DNA of 64,000 bases, taken from NCBI GenBank assembly GCA_023252195.1, contig JAHEXI010000005.1, positions 263,653-327,652 on the forward strand. Reading direction: 5' to 3'. The notes beneath the pieces are model-generated. The model saw only the letters and a list, made by a program, of their open reading frames with translations. It did no database searches and had not been told where the DNA came from. Below are positions 35,086 through 44,530 of this stretch, piece after piece (position 1 is the first letter of the stretch; each line of letters begins with the position of its first letter). The stretch comes from Pseudonocardiales bacterium (GTDB lineage Bacteria; Actinomycetota; Actinomycetes; Mycobacteriales; Pseudonocardiaceae). Position numbers and translations under genes: made by a program.

Positions 35086-36584
35086 ACGCCTCGACGAGGG
35101 CCGCTCCTAGCCTCAGTGCCGCGGTCCGTGCGGTGCTGCGGCGGGCCACCGAGGTCTATCGCGACAGTCCGACCACGGCCAGCCAGCTGCGCGACCAAAT
35201 CGACCGGCTCGATGAACCGCTTCGGGTAGCTGTCGCGGGCAAGGTCAAGGCCGGGAAGTCGACGCTGCTCAATGCGCTGGTCGGGGAACAGATCGCCCCG
35301 ACCGACGCTGGCGAGTGCACGCAGATCGTCACCTGGTATCGGGACGCCGCAAGCCCGCGGGTCACCTTGACGCCCCGCACAGGACTGCCACGCCAGCTGC
35401 CGCTGATCCGGACCGATGGCCGGTTGGAGTTCGATCTTCGTGGCAGCACCCCGGAGGAGGTCGAGCGATTGCTCGTCGACTGGCCGTCCCGCAGCCTGCG
35501 GACCACAACGCTGATCGACACCCCCGGCATCGCGTCGCTGTCGACGCAGATCTCGGCCCGGTCGATCGCGCTACTGGCGCCAGATGACCGGCCGTCGGAC
35601 GCGGACGCCGTCATCTACCTTATGCGTCACCTGCACGCCAGCGACGTGCGCTTTCTCGAGTCGTTCCACGATCAGGCTGCCGCGCCAGCTGCGGTCGTCA
35701 ACACGATCGCGGTGCTTTCCCGGGCGGACGAGATCGGCGCTGGCCGCCTCGATGCGATGGTCTCGGCGCGGCAGGTCGCCCGGCGTTACCGCGGCGAGCC
35801 TAAGGTCCGCCGGCTGTGCCAGACCGTGGTCGCGGTCGCCGGTCTGCTCGCGCAGACTGCTCGGACGCTCCGGCAGGCGGAGTTCAGCGCGTTGCGCGAG
35901 TTGGCCGAGGGATCCCGATCCGAGCTGGATGCCTTGTTGCTCTCGGCGGACCGGTTCGTCGCGGCGCAGGCGCATCCGACCCTGCCGGCACAGACGCGCA
36001 GCGCGTTGGTGGAGCGGTTCGGGTTGTTCGGGCTGCGACTGGCGACGAACCTGATCCGCCAGGGGCACCGCGAGCCAGCCGGGCTCACCGAGGAGCTGGT
36101 GCGGCGCAGCGGTCTCGACGAACTGCGCACTGTGCTGGCCACCCAGTTCACCGAGCGCCGCGACGTGCTCAAGGCCCGATCGGCGCTATTACTCGTCGAC
36201 CGCACATTGCGGGAACAACCCCGCGTCGAGACTCAGGAGCTGGCCGGTGAGGTGGAACGGATCCTGGCTGGAGCCCATGAATTTCGAGAACTGCGGCTGC
36301 TCGCTGAGTTGCGAGCTCCCGACTTGGGGCTATCGGCTGATGCCCGGTCCGATGCTGAACGGCTGCTCGGCGGCCACGGCGCCGCGATGCCCAACCGTCT
36401 CGGCCTGGAGCCCGACGCGGACTCCGGTGCACTCCGCGAGGCCGTGACCGCTGCCCTGGCCCGCTGGCAGCGGCGCGCCGAGAGCCCGCTGTCCGATCGC
36501 GCCGCCGCTGATCGGGCCCGGGTAGTGGTGCGCAGCTGCGAGGGCATGCTTGCGCGGTTGTCGAGGGATCAGGTCAGCTCCTGA
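35082..36584 (+). CDS. Dynamin-like GTPase, IniC-like
   Basis: 500 residues. G1 is GKVKAGKS (53-60), followed by LLNALVGEQIAPTDAGECT; G3 is DTPG (from 146); SRADEIG stands at the G4 position. The C-terminal part is helical. Bacterial dynamins often work as unequal pairs encoded side by side, and the GTGA overlap with the IniA-like gene fits that. It lacks the obvious hydrophobic segment of its partner, so it may be recruited by it. Confidence 0.83.
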   Translation: MNASTRAAPSLSAAVRAVLRRATEVYRDSPTTASQLRDQIDRLDEPLRVAVAGKVKAGKSTLLNALVGEQIAPTDAGECTQIVTWYRDAASPRVTLTPRTGLPRQLPLIRTDGRLEFDLRGSTPEEVERLLVDWPSRSLRTTTLIDTPGIASLSTQISARSIALLAPDDRPSDADAVIYLMRHLHASDVRFLESFHDQAAAPAAVVNTIAVLSRADEIGAGRLDAMVSARQVARRYRGEPKVRRLCQTVVAVAGLLAQTARTLRQAEFSALRELAEGSRSELDALLLSADRFVAAQAHPTLPAQTRSALVERFGLFGLRLATNLIRQGHREPAGLTEELVRRSGLDELRTVLATQFTERRDVLKARSALLLVDRTLREQPRVETQELAGEVERILAGAHEFRELRLLAELRAPDLGLSADARSDAERLLGGHGAAMPNRLGLEPDADSGALREAVTAALARWQRRAESPLSDRAAADRARVVVRSCEGMLARLSRDQVSS

Positions 36585-36616
36585 GGCCGAGTCGCCATTG
36601 GACTCGGCCTCAGGAG
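36578..36616. terminator. Bidirectional terminator-like hairpin
   Basis: Perfect 16-bp arms (CTCCTGAGGCCGAGTC and its mirror) around the 7-base loop GCCATTG. It starts within the end of the IniC-like gene and lies between that gene and the convergent CHRD gene. There is no long T tract. Confidence 0.75.
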
Positions 36617-36628
36617 TGAAACAGCTCC

Positions 36629-37126
36629 TTAGTCCAGCTGGCCGCGGAGCGCTCCCGCGTGATGTGCGGTCGTATGGAGCATCAGATAATAGTCCGACGG
36701 GTCCTCGACGATGGCGCGGATCTTCGATTCGTCACTATGGACACAATCCGCCGCCGTGTTGTGCTCCCCGTCGAAGTGTCGGTCATTGAAGAGATCGACG
36801 AAGACTGGACCGTCGTTGTGCCGAGAGCCGGAGTGGATGTGGAAGTCGGTCACGTCGCCGTCCAGCCCGCGCCAGGTGACGACGTAGCAGACCCTCTCAT
36901 TCTCTGGGTCGAGGTCGAGGCGAGCGACGGCGTCGCCGTCGCGGTCTCCGCCATCGCGGACCTCATCGCCGGTCAATTGGACGGAGAATAGCTCGTGGCC
37001 GTGCTCGTATGATACGGCGGTGTCTCCCGCCGCCGAGGCAGGCCCGGCGAAGACCAACATCGAAGTGGCGGAGGCCACCAGGGCTCCCACCCGTCCCATT
37101 GTCCGGGCGCCCTTGCTGAGCTGCAT
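36629..37126 (-). CDS. Secreted CHRD domain protein
   Basis: 165 residues from ATG 37126, which follows AGGAAGG. A signal peptide (VGALVASATSMLVFAGPASA, cleaved after ASA) precedes a CHRD domain: FSVQLTGDEV, then DGDAVARLDLDPENERVCYV, DFHIHSG and HHAGALRGQLD. The CHRD domain was first described in chordin; its role in bacteria is unclear. The longer frame to 37303 adds sequence without signal character. Confidence 0.85.
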   Translation of the reverse strand: MQLSKGARTMGRVGALVASATSMLVFAGPASAAGDTAVSYEHGHELFSVQLTGDEVRDGGDRDGDAVARLDLDPENERVCYVVTWRGLDGDVTDFHIHSGSRHNDGPVFVDLFNDRHFDGEHNTAADCVHSDESKIRAIVEDPSDYYLMLHTTAHHAGALRGQLD

Positions 37127-37462
37127 TGTCGAACCTTCCTCGCCGCTGCCGGCCAGCCTGCGTTCGCCCTTCTCGCAAAGCGATTTCCAGGCAACCGAGT
37201 CGGCCGTCGAGACGATTGTTAGCGGTATGGGCCCCGACCCACTCCAGCATAACCCAAACCGGCTCCAACGTGAATGAGCTGTCCCGGTCTTCCCCACTGG
37301 CACTGTGTATATGGATTGCCGATAATGCGCCGAAGAATCCGCGAGTAATTATCCGATAGAGGTGTAACTGTGGACATCCTGTTACTGTGAGTCACCGCAC
37401 TGAGAGTAACTGGAGCGAGCCCACCGCTCGGCCATGCAGAGCAGGGCTTCTAGGCTCGTGCG
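37127..37462. other. Intergenic region with a candidate operator
   Basis: No gene is visible. The region holds the promoters of the CHRD gene (minus) and the aldolase gene (plus). Its middle part, about 37290-37380, is AT-richer than the surroundings. At 37381-37410 an inverted repeat has 12-base arms, GTTACTGTGAGT and ACTGAGAGTAAC (10 of 12 pair), around CACCGC. It lies 53 bp before the aldolase start and could bind a regulator. Confidence 0.5.
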
Positions 37463-38122
37463 GTGAGCTATCCCGGCGGCGACCTTCGCGATCAGCTCGC
37501 ACACGTCGGGGCCGAGGCCGTTCGCACCGGGCTGGCGATTGGATCGGGCGGCAACCTCTCGGCCCGCGCGGCTGGTTCGGGCCAGTGCTGGATCACCGCG
37601 GCGGGCAGCTGGCTGGACCGGTTGGAGCCCACCGAGTTCTCGCTGATCAATATCTTGGAGGGGGGCTTGCGGGGTGGGCATCCGCAGCCGTCCAGTGAGT
37701 GGCGGCTGCACACGGAGACCTATGCCCGACGCCCGGACGTCAACGCGATCATCCATCTGCACCCGCAGACCAGCGTGCTACTTACCGCGCTGGGCTACGA
37801 CATCGCGCTGATCACAAGTGACCATGCTTGTTACCTACGCGAAATCGCCATCGTGCCGTTCGAGCGGCCCGGCAGCGTCAAGCTCGCGGTGGCTGCCGCC
37901 GAAGCCGTAGCCGGTGGAATCAACGTCCTGGTGCTCGACCATCACGGTTGCTCGGTGCTGGCTGATTCGGTGGAGCTCGCGCACAAACGGGCTGTCAACC
38001 TCGAGGAGGCCGCCCGGAGCAGCTATGCCGCGCTGCTGCTGACGGCGGGGCAATCGCACCGTGTCCCGCAGGTCCCGGCACGTTTCCTGGAGGCCGTCGG
38101 TCGCGGCGAGGCCAAGGTATAG
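37463..38122 (+). CDS. Class II aldolase/adducin family protein
   Basis: 219 residues. The zinc-binding His residues are in HLHPQTS and in the later DHHGCSVLAD; SGGNLSAR near residue 27 is the substrate phosphate loop. The family includes fuculose- and ribulose-phosphate aldolases/epimerases and methylthioribulose-phosphate dehydratase. Nothing adjacent shows which sugar is used. GTG start. Confidence 0.85.
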   Translation: MSYPGGDLRDQLAHVGAEAVRTGLAIGSGGNLSARAAGSGQCWITAAGSWLDRLEPTEFSLINILEGGLRGGHPQPSSEWRLHTETYARRPDVNAIIHLHPQTSVLLTALGYDIALITSDHACYLREIAIVPFERPGSVKLAVAAAEAVAGGINVLVLDHHGCSVLADSVELAHKRAVNLEEAARSSYAALLLTAGQSHRVPQVPARFLEAVGRGEAKV

Positions 38123-38153
38123 GCGCGGGCCCCGGTATAACAGTGAGTATCTG

Positions 38154-38648
38154 ATGAGCGAGCCGTTGCGGTTGCGTCCGCCGCGTCACCGGGTCAGCCG
38201 GCGGGCGATCATCTGGTGGAGCACTCAGGCCGCTGCCGAGGTGGCGGCGGTGTTGGTGCCGCTGGTGATCGGCATACTCGCCTGGGCCGATGCCCGGCCG
38301 TGGCTGATACCCGGCACGGTCGCGGTGGCCATCATCGGTCTGGGCTACCTGCTGGTGATGCCACGGTGGCGGTTCCGGGTGCACCGCTGGGAGACCACTG
38401 ATGACGCCGTGTACACGTCGGCAGGTTGGATCAGTCAGCAATGGCGGGTCGCGCCGATGTCTCGGATCCAGACCGTGGACACCGAGCGCGGACCGCTGCA
38501 ACAGCTGTTCGGGCTGGCCACCGTCACGGTCACCACAGCATCCGCGGCCGGGGCGCTGCGGTTGGCCGGGCTGGACCGGGCGGTGGCCAACGACCTCGTC
38601 GAGCGACTCACCGAAACGACCCAGGCGACCCCTGGGGACGCCACATGA
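38154..38648 (+). CDS. PH-domain membrane protein (YdbS-like)
   Basis: 164 residues. Two transmembrane helices (roughly 24-44 and 50-68) are followed by a bacterial PH domain: RWETTDDAVYTSAGWISQQW, APMSRIQTVDTERGPLQQLFGLATV. It pairs with the larger next gene, a common arrangement of YdbS and YdbT. The function is not well known, though some members affect membrane protein or bacteriocin sensitivity. ATG 38154 was chosen because it starts just ahead of the conserved part. Confidence 0.83.
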   Translation: MSEPLRLRPPRHRVSRRAIIWWSTQAAAEVAAVLVPLVIGILAWADARPWLIPGTVAVAIIGLGYLLVMPRWRFRVHRWETTDDAVYTSAGWISQQWRVAPMSRIQTVDTERGPLQQLFGLATVTVTTASAAGALRLAGLDRAVANDLVERLTETTQATPGDAT

Positions 38649-40174
38649 CCGCGGTGATGGCGCCAGGTGAGCCCGACTGGCAGCGCCTCAACCCGTGGAT
38701 GCTCGCCGTGACTCCGCTGCGCCAGCTTGCCGGCCTCCTGCCGGTGATCGCCGTAGTGGTGGTGATCGGGATCGGTCAGGATGTCGGCGGGCGAATATAC
38801 AGCGTCTTAGTCGGCGTGCTGGTTGTCATGTTCACTGGGATGCTGCGTTGGTTCACCACCCGCTACCGGATCACCAGCGAGCGCGTCGAGCTGCGTACGG
38901 GTTTGGTGTTCCGCAGCACCCGATCGGTCGCGCGGGACCGGATTCGCAGCGTCGACGTCACCGCCGGGCCGATACACCGGCTGTTCCAGCTGTCGGTGGT
39001 CAAGATCGGGACTGGTGAACGCGCCGAGAGGCGTGAGGCGCGCGAGCTGACCCTGGACGCGATTTCCGCGGCCGAGGCCGACCGGGTACGTCAGAGGCTG
39101 CTGGATCCCCTCGACGTCGGTGGTCCGGACCGCTCAGGTGCCACGGTTGCGTCGGCTGCCACCGAGTTGGCGGCACTGAGCTGGTCTTGGCTGCGCTTCG
39201 CACCACTCACAGTGTCAAGCCTGGTGGCGGTGGTTGCGGTCGCCGGTGCTGTCGGGCAACTCATCAATGATGTCGGTGCCAACGCGGTGGACGTCGGCGG
39301 CGTCCGCGAGAAGCTGACCATGGCCCCGCTGTGGGTGGGCATCGCTGCGTTCGCGGTGCTGGTGCTGATGATCGCACTGGGAGGCTCGGCGTTGATCTTC
39401 ATTGAGGCTTGGTGGGGGTTCACTCTGGTGCGTGAGCTGGGCGGGACCCTACGGATTCGCCGAGGGCTGTTCACCACCAGGTCGGTCTCGCTGGAGGAGC
39501 GTCGACTGCGCGGCGTCGAGGTGGTCGAGTCACCGCTACTGCGGGTCGGGCGGGGGGCCCGGACTGTCGCTGTGGCGACCGGGCTGGGCGGCCGGCGCGG
39601 CCACGGCCGGGGGACCCTGCTGCCGCCCGCCCCACGCAGCGAGGCGCATCGGGTGTCAGGGGCGGTGCTCGCAGAGGATCCCTCCCCCACCGCCACCACG
39701 TTGCGCAGGCACCCGCTGGTGGCCCTACGGCGTCGGTTGGTCCGCGCAACGGTGCCGGTGCTGGTGGCATCCGCGGCGCTGTGGCTTGCTCCGGTGCCGT
39801 CCTGGGTGGCCTGGGCCGTCCTGGGCCTGCTGCCAGTGGCGGTGCTGGTCGCCCTGGACGCCTACCGCAACCTTGGGCATGCGCTGACCAGCCGTTATCT
39901 CGTCACCCGGCACGGTGCCGGCGTGCGTGGCACGGTGGCGTTGCAGCGCGCCGGGGTGATCGGCTGGACGGTGTCGCAGTCGCTGTTGCAGCGCCGGACC
40001 GGCCTGATCACGGTGACCGCGACCACCGCAGCCGGCAGCGGTGGGTATTCCGTCATCGACGTCGAGACCGCCGAAGGATTGGCCGTCGCCGAGCAGGCGG
40101 TGCCAGGATTGCTCGAGCCGTTTGTGCTGCACGAGGTGGATGGCGTCGCGCACACACTAGGCTCGACGGCGTGA
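38645..40174 (+). CDS. PH-domain membrane protein (YdbT-like)
   Basis: 509 residues with several transmembrane helices and repeated bacterial PH domains. Segments such as [40 protein letters not shown], then [20 protein letters not shown] and [19 protein letters not shown] mark about three copies. ATG overlaps the YdbS-like stop by 4 bp and the stop overlaps orn by 4 bp. The pair likely forms one membrane complex. Confidence 0.83.
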   Translation: MTAVMAPGEPDWQRLNPWMLAVTPLRQLAGLLPVIAVVVVIGIGQDVGGRIYSVLVGVLVVMFTGMLRWFTTRYRITSERVELRTGLVFRSTRSVARDRIRSVDVTAGPIHRLFQLSVVKIGTGERAERREARELTLDAISAAEADRVRQRLLDPLDVGGPDRSGATVASAATELAALSWSWLRFAPLTVSSLVAVVAVAGAVGQLINDVGANAVDVGGVREKLTMAPLWVGIAAFAVLVLMIALGGSALIFIEAWWGFTLVRELGGTLRIRRGLFTTRSVSLEERRLRGVEVVESPLLRVGRGARTVAVATGLGGRRGHGRGTLLPPAPRSEAHRVSGAVLAEDPSPTATTLRRHPLVALRRRLVRATVPVLVASAALWLAPVPSWVAWAVLGLLPVAVLVALDAYRNLGHALTSRYLVTRHGAGVRGTVALQRAGVIGWTVSQSLLQRRTGLITVTATTAAGSGGYSVIDVETAEGLAVAEQAVPGLLEPFVLHEVDGVAHTLGSTA

Positions 40175-40782
40175 ACGACCGTCTGGTATGGATCGACTGT
40201 GAGATGACGGGGCTGGACGTCGGCAAGGACGCGTTGATCGAAATCGCAGCGCTGGTCACTGATGGGGAGCTTCGGGTGCTCGGCGAGGGCGTCGACGTGG
40301 TAATCCATGCCGACGACGCCGCTCTGGATTCGATGCCTGAAGTGGTGCGCGACATGCACGCCAGGTCCGGCCTGACCGAGGCGGTGCGGCAGTCCACCGT
40401 GAGCCTCGCCGAGGCGGAGCGGCTGGTGCTGGCCTATGTCCGCAGGTGGGTACCCGAGGCCCGCTCGGCGCCGTTGGCAGGCAACTCGATAGCCACCGAC
40501 CGGGCATTCCTGGCCCGTGACATGGCCGAGCTCGACGGATACCTGCACTACCGGATGGTCGACGTGTCATCCATCAAGGAGTTGTGCCGGCGCTGGTACC
40601 CGCGGGTCTACTACGCGCAGCCAGCCAAGGGTCTGGCGCACCGGGCGCTGGCCGACATCATCGAGTCCATCCGTGAGCTGGCCTACTACCGGCGCGCCGT
40701 GTTCGTGCCGGCGCCAGGCCCGAGTTCGGAGCAAGCACGGGCGGCGGCGCAGGCCGTCACCGATCAGGTGCCCAACCGCTGA
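40171..40782 (+). CDS. orn: Oligoribonuclease
   Basis: 203 residues, a DEDDh 3'-5' exonuclease that degrades very short RNAs and the pGpG formed from cyclic di-GMP. The first motif DCEMTGLD gives Asp9 and Glu11; [16 protein letters not shown] and the final [18 protein letters not shown] carry the other catalytic residues. The GTG start overlaps the previous stop (GTGA). Followed by tRNA-His, an order also seen near orn in mycobacteria. Confidence 0.95.
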   Translation: MNDRLVWIDCEMTGLDVGKDALIEIAALVTDGELRVLGEGVDVVIHADDAALDSMPEVVRDMHARSGLTEAVRQSTVSLAEAERLVLAYVRRWVPEARSAPLAGNSIATDRAFLARDMAELDGYLHYRMVDVSSIKELCRRWYPRVYYAQPAKGLAHRALADIIESIRELAYYRRAVFVPAPGPSSEQARAAAQAVTDQVPNR

Positions 40783-40836
40783 CCCCGGACAGCGCTGCCG
40801 CTATTATCCTTCGCAGCGCTGGTGAGGCAGCAGCAT

Positions 40837-40914
40837 GGTGGGTGTAGCTCAGCTTGGTAGAGCACCTGGTTGTGGTCCAGGATGTCGCGGGTTCGAGTCC
40901 CGTCACTCACCCCA
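40837..40914 (+). tRNA. tRNA-His (GTG)
   Basis: A complete cloverleaf. The acceptor arm GTGGGTG (from 40838) pairs with CACTCAC (40904-40910). An extra G at 40837 opposite C73 is the special -1 base of tRNA-His. The anticodon loop is TTGTGGT with GTG. The T arm contains GTTCGAGTC and CCA is encoded. Confidence 0.97.
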
Positions 40915-40969
40915 TGGTTCACTTAAAACACTGTCTCGGCCCTTAGCAGGCTGGTACTAAAGTTCGGGC

Positions 40970-41740
40970 ATGAGAACCGTCGAGGTCCACCACGAGATCA
41001 CCGGGGCGTCTGACTTACCGGTGCTGGTGCTGGCCGGGCCGCTGGGTAGCACGCTGGAGATCTGGGATCCGCTGGTCGAGGCACTGGCCGAGCGGTTCCA
41101 GGTGCTGCGGTACGACCATCGCGGACACGGCCGATCTCCGGCCCCGGGTGGGACCTTCACGATTGTGGACCTGGCCGTTGATGTGGTGGCGCTGCTGGAT
41201 CGGCTCAGTATCGAGCGGGCGGCCTTCTGCGGCCTGTCGCTGGGCGGGATGGTCGGCATCTGTCTCGCCGCGAATGTCCCGGAACGGCTGTCCTCTCTCG
41301 TCCTGTGCAGCACCAGCGCCTATTACGACGACCACGGGCCGTGGGTAGAGCGGGGCGCATCAGTTCGCTGGGCGGGCACCGCCGGGATAGCGCCCGATGT
41401 GGTCGCCGGCTGGTTCACCCCGGACTGGGCAGCCGTGCACCCAGAGATCGTGGAGAAGACGATCAAGATGATCGCCGGCACTCCCGACGATGGCTACGCC
41501 GAGTGCTGCTCGGCTATCGCCGGTTGGGACGGTCGCCGGTCGCTCGGTCGGATCAACACGCCCACGCTGGTGATCGGTGGTTCACAGGATTCTGGTACTC
41601 CGGTCAATCCGCATGCCAAGACTCTCGAAAAAGCCATTTATCGAGCGAAGCTCGAAGTTTTCAACGGTGCGCACCTGGCGATCTTCGAGGAAGCCGACCG
41701 GGCGAGACGTCTGATCACTAGGCACGCCTCCGCACGGTGA
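40970..41740 (+). CDS. Alpha/beta hydrolase (3-oxoadipate enol-lactonase-like)
   Basis: 256 residues. The nucleophile elbow is GLSLGGM, with the acid likely in GGSQDSGTP and the His in GAHLAI. LAGPLGSTLEIWDP and YDHRGHGRSP are typical of the PcaD subgroup. There are no other protocatechuate-pathway genes here, so the true substrate is unknown. Confidence 0.82.
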   Translation: MRTVEVHHEITGASDLPVLVLAGPLGSTLEIWDPLVEALAERFQVLRYDHRGHGRSPAPGGTFTIVDLAVDVVALLDRLSIERAAFCGLSLGGMVGICLAANVPERLSSLVLCSTSAYYDDHGPWVERGASVRWAGTAGIAPDVVAGWFTPDWAAVHPEIVEKTIKMIAGTPDDGYAECCSAIAGWDGRRSLGRINTPTLVIGGSQDSGTPVNPHAKTLEKAIYRAKLEVFNGAHLAIFEEADRARRLITRHASAR

Positions 41741-41743
41741 TGG

Positions 41744-42994
41744 TTACTTGTTTCCTGACACCCACTGCCCCCATGGGACCTGCCAATCTCCGAAACCATC
41801 GTATGGTTTGAGGTCGGGGCCGCCAGTGTTGACGTTGATGACGACGTCGCCCTTCTTCACGTTGTCGAAGAACCACTTGGCATTGTCTGGGGAGAGGTTG
41901 ATGCATCCGTGGCTGACGTTGCTGTTGCCCTGCTGAGCGACTGACCACGGCGCGGAGTGCACGAACTCTCCACTATTGGAGATGCGAGTGGCCCACTTCA
42001 CCTTGGCGATGTACCCCCCGGGGGCATCGAGCGCAAGGCCGAACGTGGTCGAGTCCATTACCTTGGTCGCGTTTCGCTCGGTGACCACATGGACGCCCTT
42101 GGCGCTGGGAGTGTTCGCCTTGCCCATGGAGATCGGCATTGTCCGCACCAGATGACCGTTGACCGCAACGGTCATCTGGTGGGCAGCGCCGTCGGCGGTG
42201 GCGATGAACGCGTCACCGATCGTGAAGTGCGACGTCCGGTCCTGCTCGCCGTACACTCCGTTGCCGAAGTCCTTGCCGTAGTCATGGATATCAACGGTAA
42301 CGTGGGTCCCCGGCTCCCAGAACTGCTGCGGACGCCAGTGCAACTCCTTGCGGGAGAACCAATAGAAGGCGCCCTCGACAGGTGGGTCCGTGGTGACCGC
42401 GATCGTGTTCTCGGCTGCTTGTTTGTCCGTGATCGGCTCGTCGAAATAAATTGAGATCGGCTGACCTACGCCGACCGTCTCGCCGTTGAGCGGGTTGATC
42501 GACGGGAAGGCAAGGGTCCGCGGTGCGATGGTGGTGAACGTCGAGGTGCTGCGCACCTGACGGTTGTCGTCACCGACCGCAGTGGCGTTGATCGTGTAGG
42601 TCTTGCCGTAGCCCAGCGGTTCGGTCGTCTTCCAGGTTGTGCTGTCGGGCTGAAGCTGGCCGGCCACCGGAGTCCCCTGCGGACTGGCTACCGCCACCTC
42701 GCCGAGCTTGCCCCTCGCGACGGTCACCGTGATGGTCGCCAGCGGTGAGATGTCGGCCGCCTGGTTCGCCGGATCGCTGGTGATGACCGCGACCGGAGGA
42801 GGCAACGGTGCGGCGGCCTGGTGCACCGCCGGAGTCGGTGCACTGAGATGGCCCGAGTTGCACCCGGCCAACAACGCCCCGAGCATGCCGACGAGGAGTA
42901 ACACCGTGATCACTGCACCGCGTCCGACCAGCCCGGACACTGTGCTCCGACGTCGAGTCAGCGGACCTGACCTGCTCACCCCCACGGGCACCAT
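41744..42994 (-). CDS. L,D-transpeptidase lipoprotein (LdtMt2-like)
   Basis: 416 residues, exported. A lipobox LLAGC puts lipidated Cys at 45. Two Ig-like domains follow (about 65-260) and then the YkuD catalytic domain with SHGCINLSPDNAKWF, where Cys364 is the nucleophile. The enzyme makes 3-3 cross-links in peptidoglycan and is the target of carbapenems. The length and domain order agree with the M. tuberculosis Rv2518c protein. ldtB is the gene name used there. Confidence 0.92.
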   Translation of the reverse strand: MVPVGVSRSGPLTRRRSTVSGLVGRGAVITVLLLVGMLGALLAGCNSGHLSAPTPAVHQAAAPLPPPVAVITSDPANQAADISPLATITVTVARGKLGEVAVASPQGTPVAGQLQPDSTTWKTTEPLGYGKTYTINATAVGDDNRQVRSTSTFTTIAPRTLAFPSINPLNGETVGVGQPISIYFDEPITDKQAAENTIAVTTDPPVEGAFYWFSRKELHWRPQQFWEPGTHVTVDIHDYGKDFGNGVYGEQDRTSHFTIGDAFIATADGAAHQMTVAVNGHLVRTMPISMGKANTPSAKGVHVVTERNATKVMDSTTFGLALDAPGGYIAKVKWATRISNSGEFVHSAPWSVAQQGNSNVSHGCINLSPDNAKWFFDNVKKGDVVINVNTGGPDLKPYDGFGDWQVPWGQWVSGNK

Positions 42995-43182
42995 CCATTT
43001 CCGTGATCTACTACAAGGAGTTCAGTCTGCCGCCCCCCACTGACAGACTCGGCGCGCTCGCCGACTGGACACGTGTGTACCGACGCGCGACGCCCTTGCG
43101 CGGTTGCTCGTAGGCCTGATTCGGCCCGGTGGTCGCAAGCATGCTAGCGTCCTGCCGTCGCACCGAGCATGGTCCGACACCA

Positions 43183-43258
<76 letters not shown>

Positions 43259-43261
43259 CCT

Positions 43262-43674
43262 CTCACCCGCCCAATGGACGGAAGAAGATCGGCCTCCGAA
43301 GGGCCTGACCGGCATCCGCCAGCGGGGCGGCACCTACGAGGTCCGTGACTCTGCCGGGGTACGATCCGGTGACCGGTCGGCAGCTCATGCTCAGCGGCTC
43401 GGTCGAGACCGGGACGCGGCAATTCCGGTCCGCAACAGGCTGCCAGGTCCGCGACAACACGGCAGCACGGACGAACGTCACACTCGGCTACCTCCTCGAC
43501 GAGTGGCTGTCCGGTCATCAGGTCGAGGAGACGACATGCGCAGCTACCGGCTGTTGATCAATGGCTTCATCCGCCCGGCACTCGGAGCCACTCCCCTGGC
43601 ACAGCTGTGTTGGCAGGGGCCGCGCCCCTTCGAGCAGCTCTATTCTATGCCGAACTGCGAACTTGCCGCCGTCG
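43262..43674 (+). pseudogene. Decayed tyrosine-type integrase, N-terminal part
   Basis: Fragments in three frames read like the arm-binding and core-binding region of an actinobacterial site-specific integrase. They are KGLTGIRQRGGTYEVRDS, then PVTGRQLMLSGSVET, then RTNVTLGYLLDEWLSG, then SYRLLINGFIRPALGATPLAQL-type sequence and FYAELRTC. At least two frameshifts separate them and no catalytic Arg/Tyr domain follows. The gene is dead. Its place directly after tRNA-Lys fits an element that integrated at the tRNA end. Confidence 0.65.
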
Positions 43675-44110
43675 ATACCACGGCCACTCGTTTGCGGATG
43701 GGTCGACTGCCCGAGGCGTGGATCGCTCCACCGGCGATTCGGGAGCTGCGTGCGCTGGTGCGTCATCGGGCCAAGCTGGTGGCGCTTCGCTCGAGTGTGA
43801 AATGCCAGGTGCACGCGGTGCTGGCGGCGTGTGGGGTGCCGGTGGTGATGAGTGATTTGTTCGGCGCCGGTGGGCAGCAACTGCTCCAGCGGGTTGCGTT
43901 GTCGCCGGCGTTTGGCGCCCGGGTCAACCCGGCTGGTCGGCGCATCGACGCTCTGGACTTCGAAATCGAGCTGTTCACCAACCTGGCCGGCGGTCGACTG
44001 CGTGGACACCGCGGCTATGCCGCGATCCAAGCCATTTCCGGGGTGGGGCCGATCCTGGCGGCGGTGTTCGTCGCCGAGATCGGCCAGGTGCATGCGCGGA
44101 CAATGCTCAG
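43675..44110 (+). mobile_element. IS110-family transposase fragment
   Basis: In one frame: LPEAWIAPPAIRELRALVRH, RAKLVALRSSVKCQVHAVLAA, a central region, and GYAAIQAISGVGPILAAVFVAEIG, the Transposase_20 motif. The N-terminal DEDD catalytic domain and the C-terminal end are missing. It joins the integrase remnant without a break, forming an accidental ORF from 43503 to 44165. No inverted repeats were seen (IS110 elements usually lack them). Confidence 0.75.
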
Positions 44111-44530
44111 CGTTGTCAGCGATCGTCATGCGTCGTCGACGTCTGACAGCATGGAGACGGCATGATCTTGGCGTGGGAGTGCGGGCGAGCCGGTCCCGGT
44201 GTGGAGGACCGCCGGATGAGGAGTCACGACTCTCAACCTGCCATCGGGTCAGGAATGATCGGGACGGGCATCTTGCACCGCGATCAGCCGGCGCCCCTGC
44301 GATTAACAGATGCAGGCAGACCTCTATCAGATTGCGCGACTTGGGCATCGATCATCATGTGCGCGTCTATTCCGGCGATCTGTTGGCCGTCTTCGGGGTA
44401 GGCGTTTCTCCCGCAAGCGCCAAGATTGTTGCTTGTGGCGCCTGCCTGCCGTCGTGTGCGGGGATACGCTGAGGCAACGAGCCGGAACCGGTAGGTGACG
44501 CCCGGCGCCCGGCGTAGGTCCGACGTGAGG
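44111..44530. other. Non-coding stretch before the sigma factor gene
   Basis: No gene is supported on either strand. It includes the end of the IS110 debris and the leader of the sigma factor gene. A small hairpin, GGCGC/GCGCC around AAGATTGTTGCTTG, lies near 44430-44452. Promoter motifs were not clear. Confidence 0.4.

Noticed and set aside
43503..44165. Single 220-residue protein over the integrase/IS110 remnants
   Set aside because: It joins two broken genes by chance. Neither part has its catalytic domain.
44430..44452. Small hairpin before the sigma factor gene as a terminator or attenuator
   Set aside because: The arms are only five or six bases long and no T tract follows.
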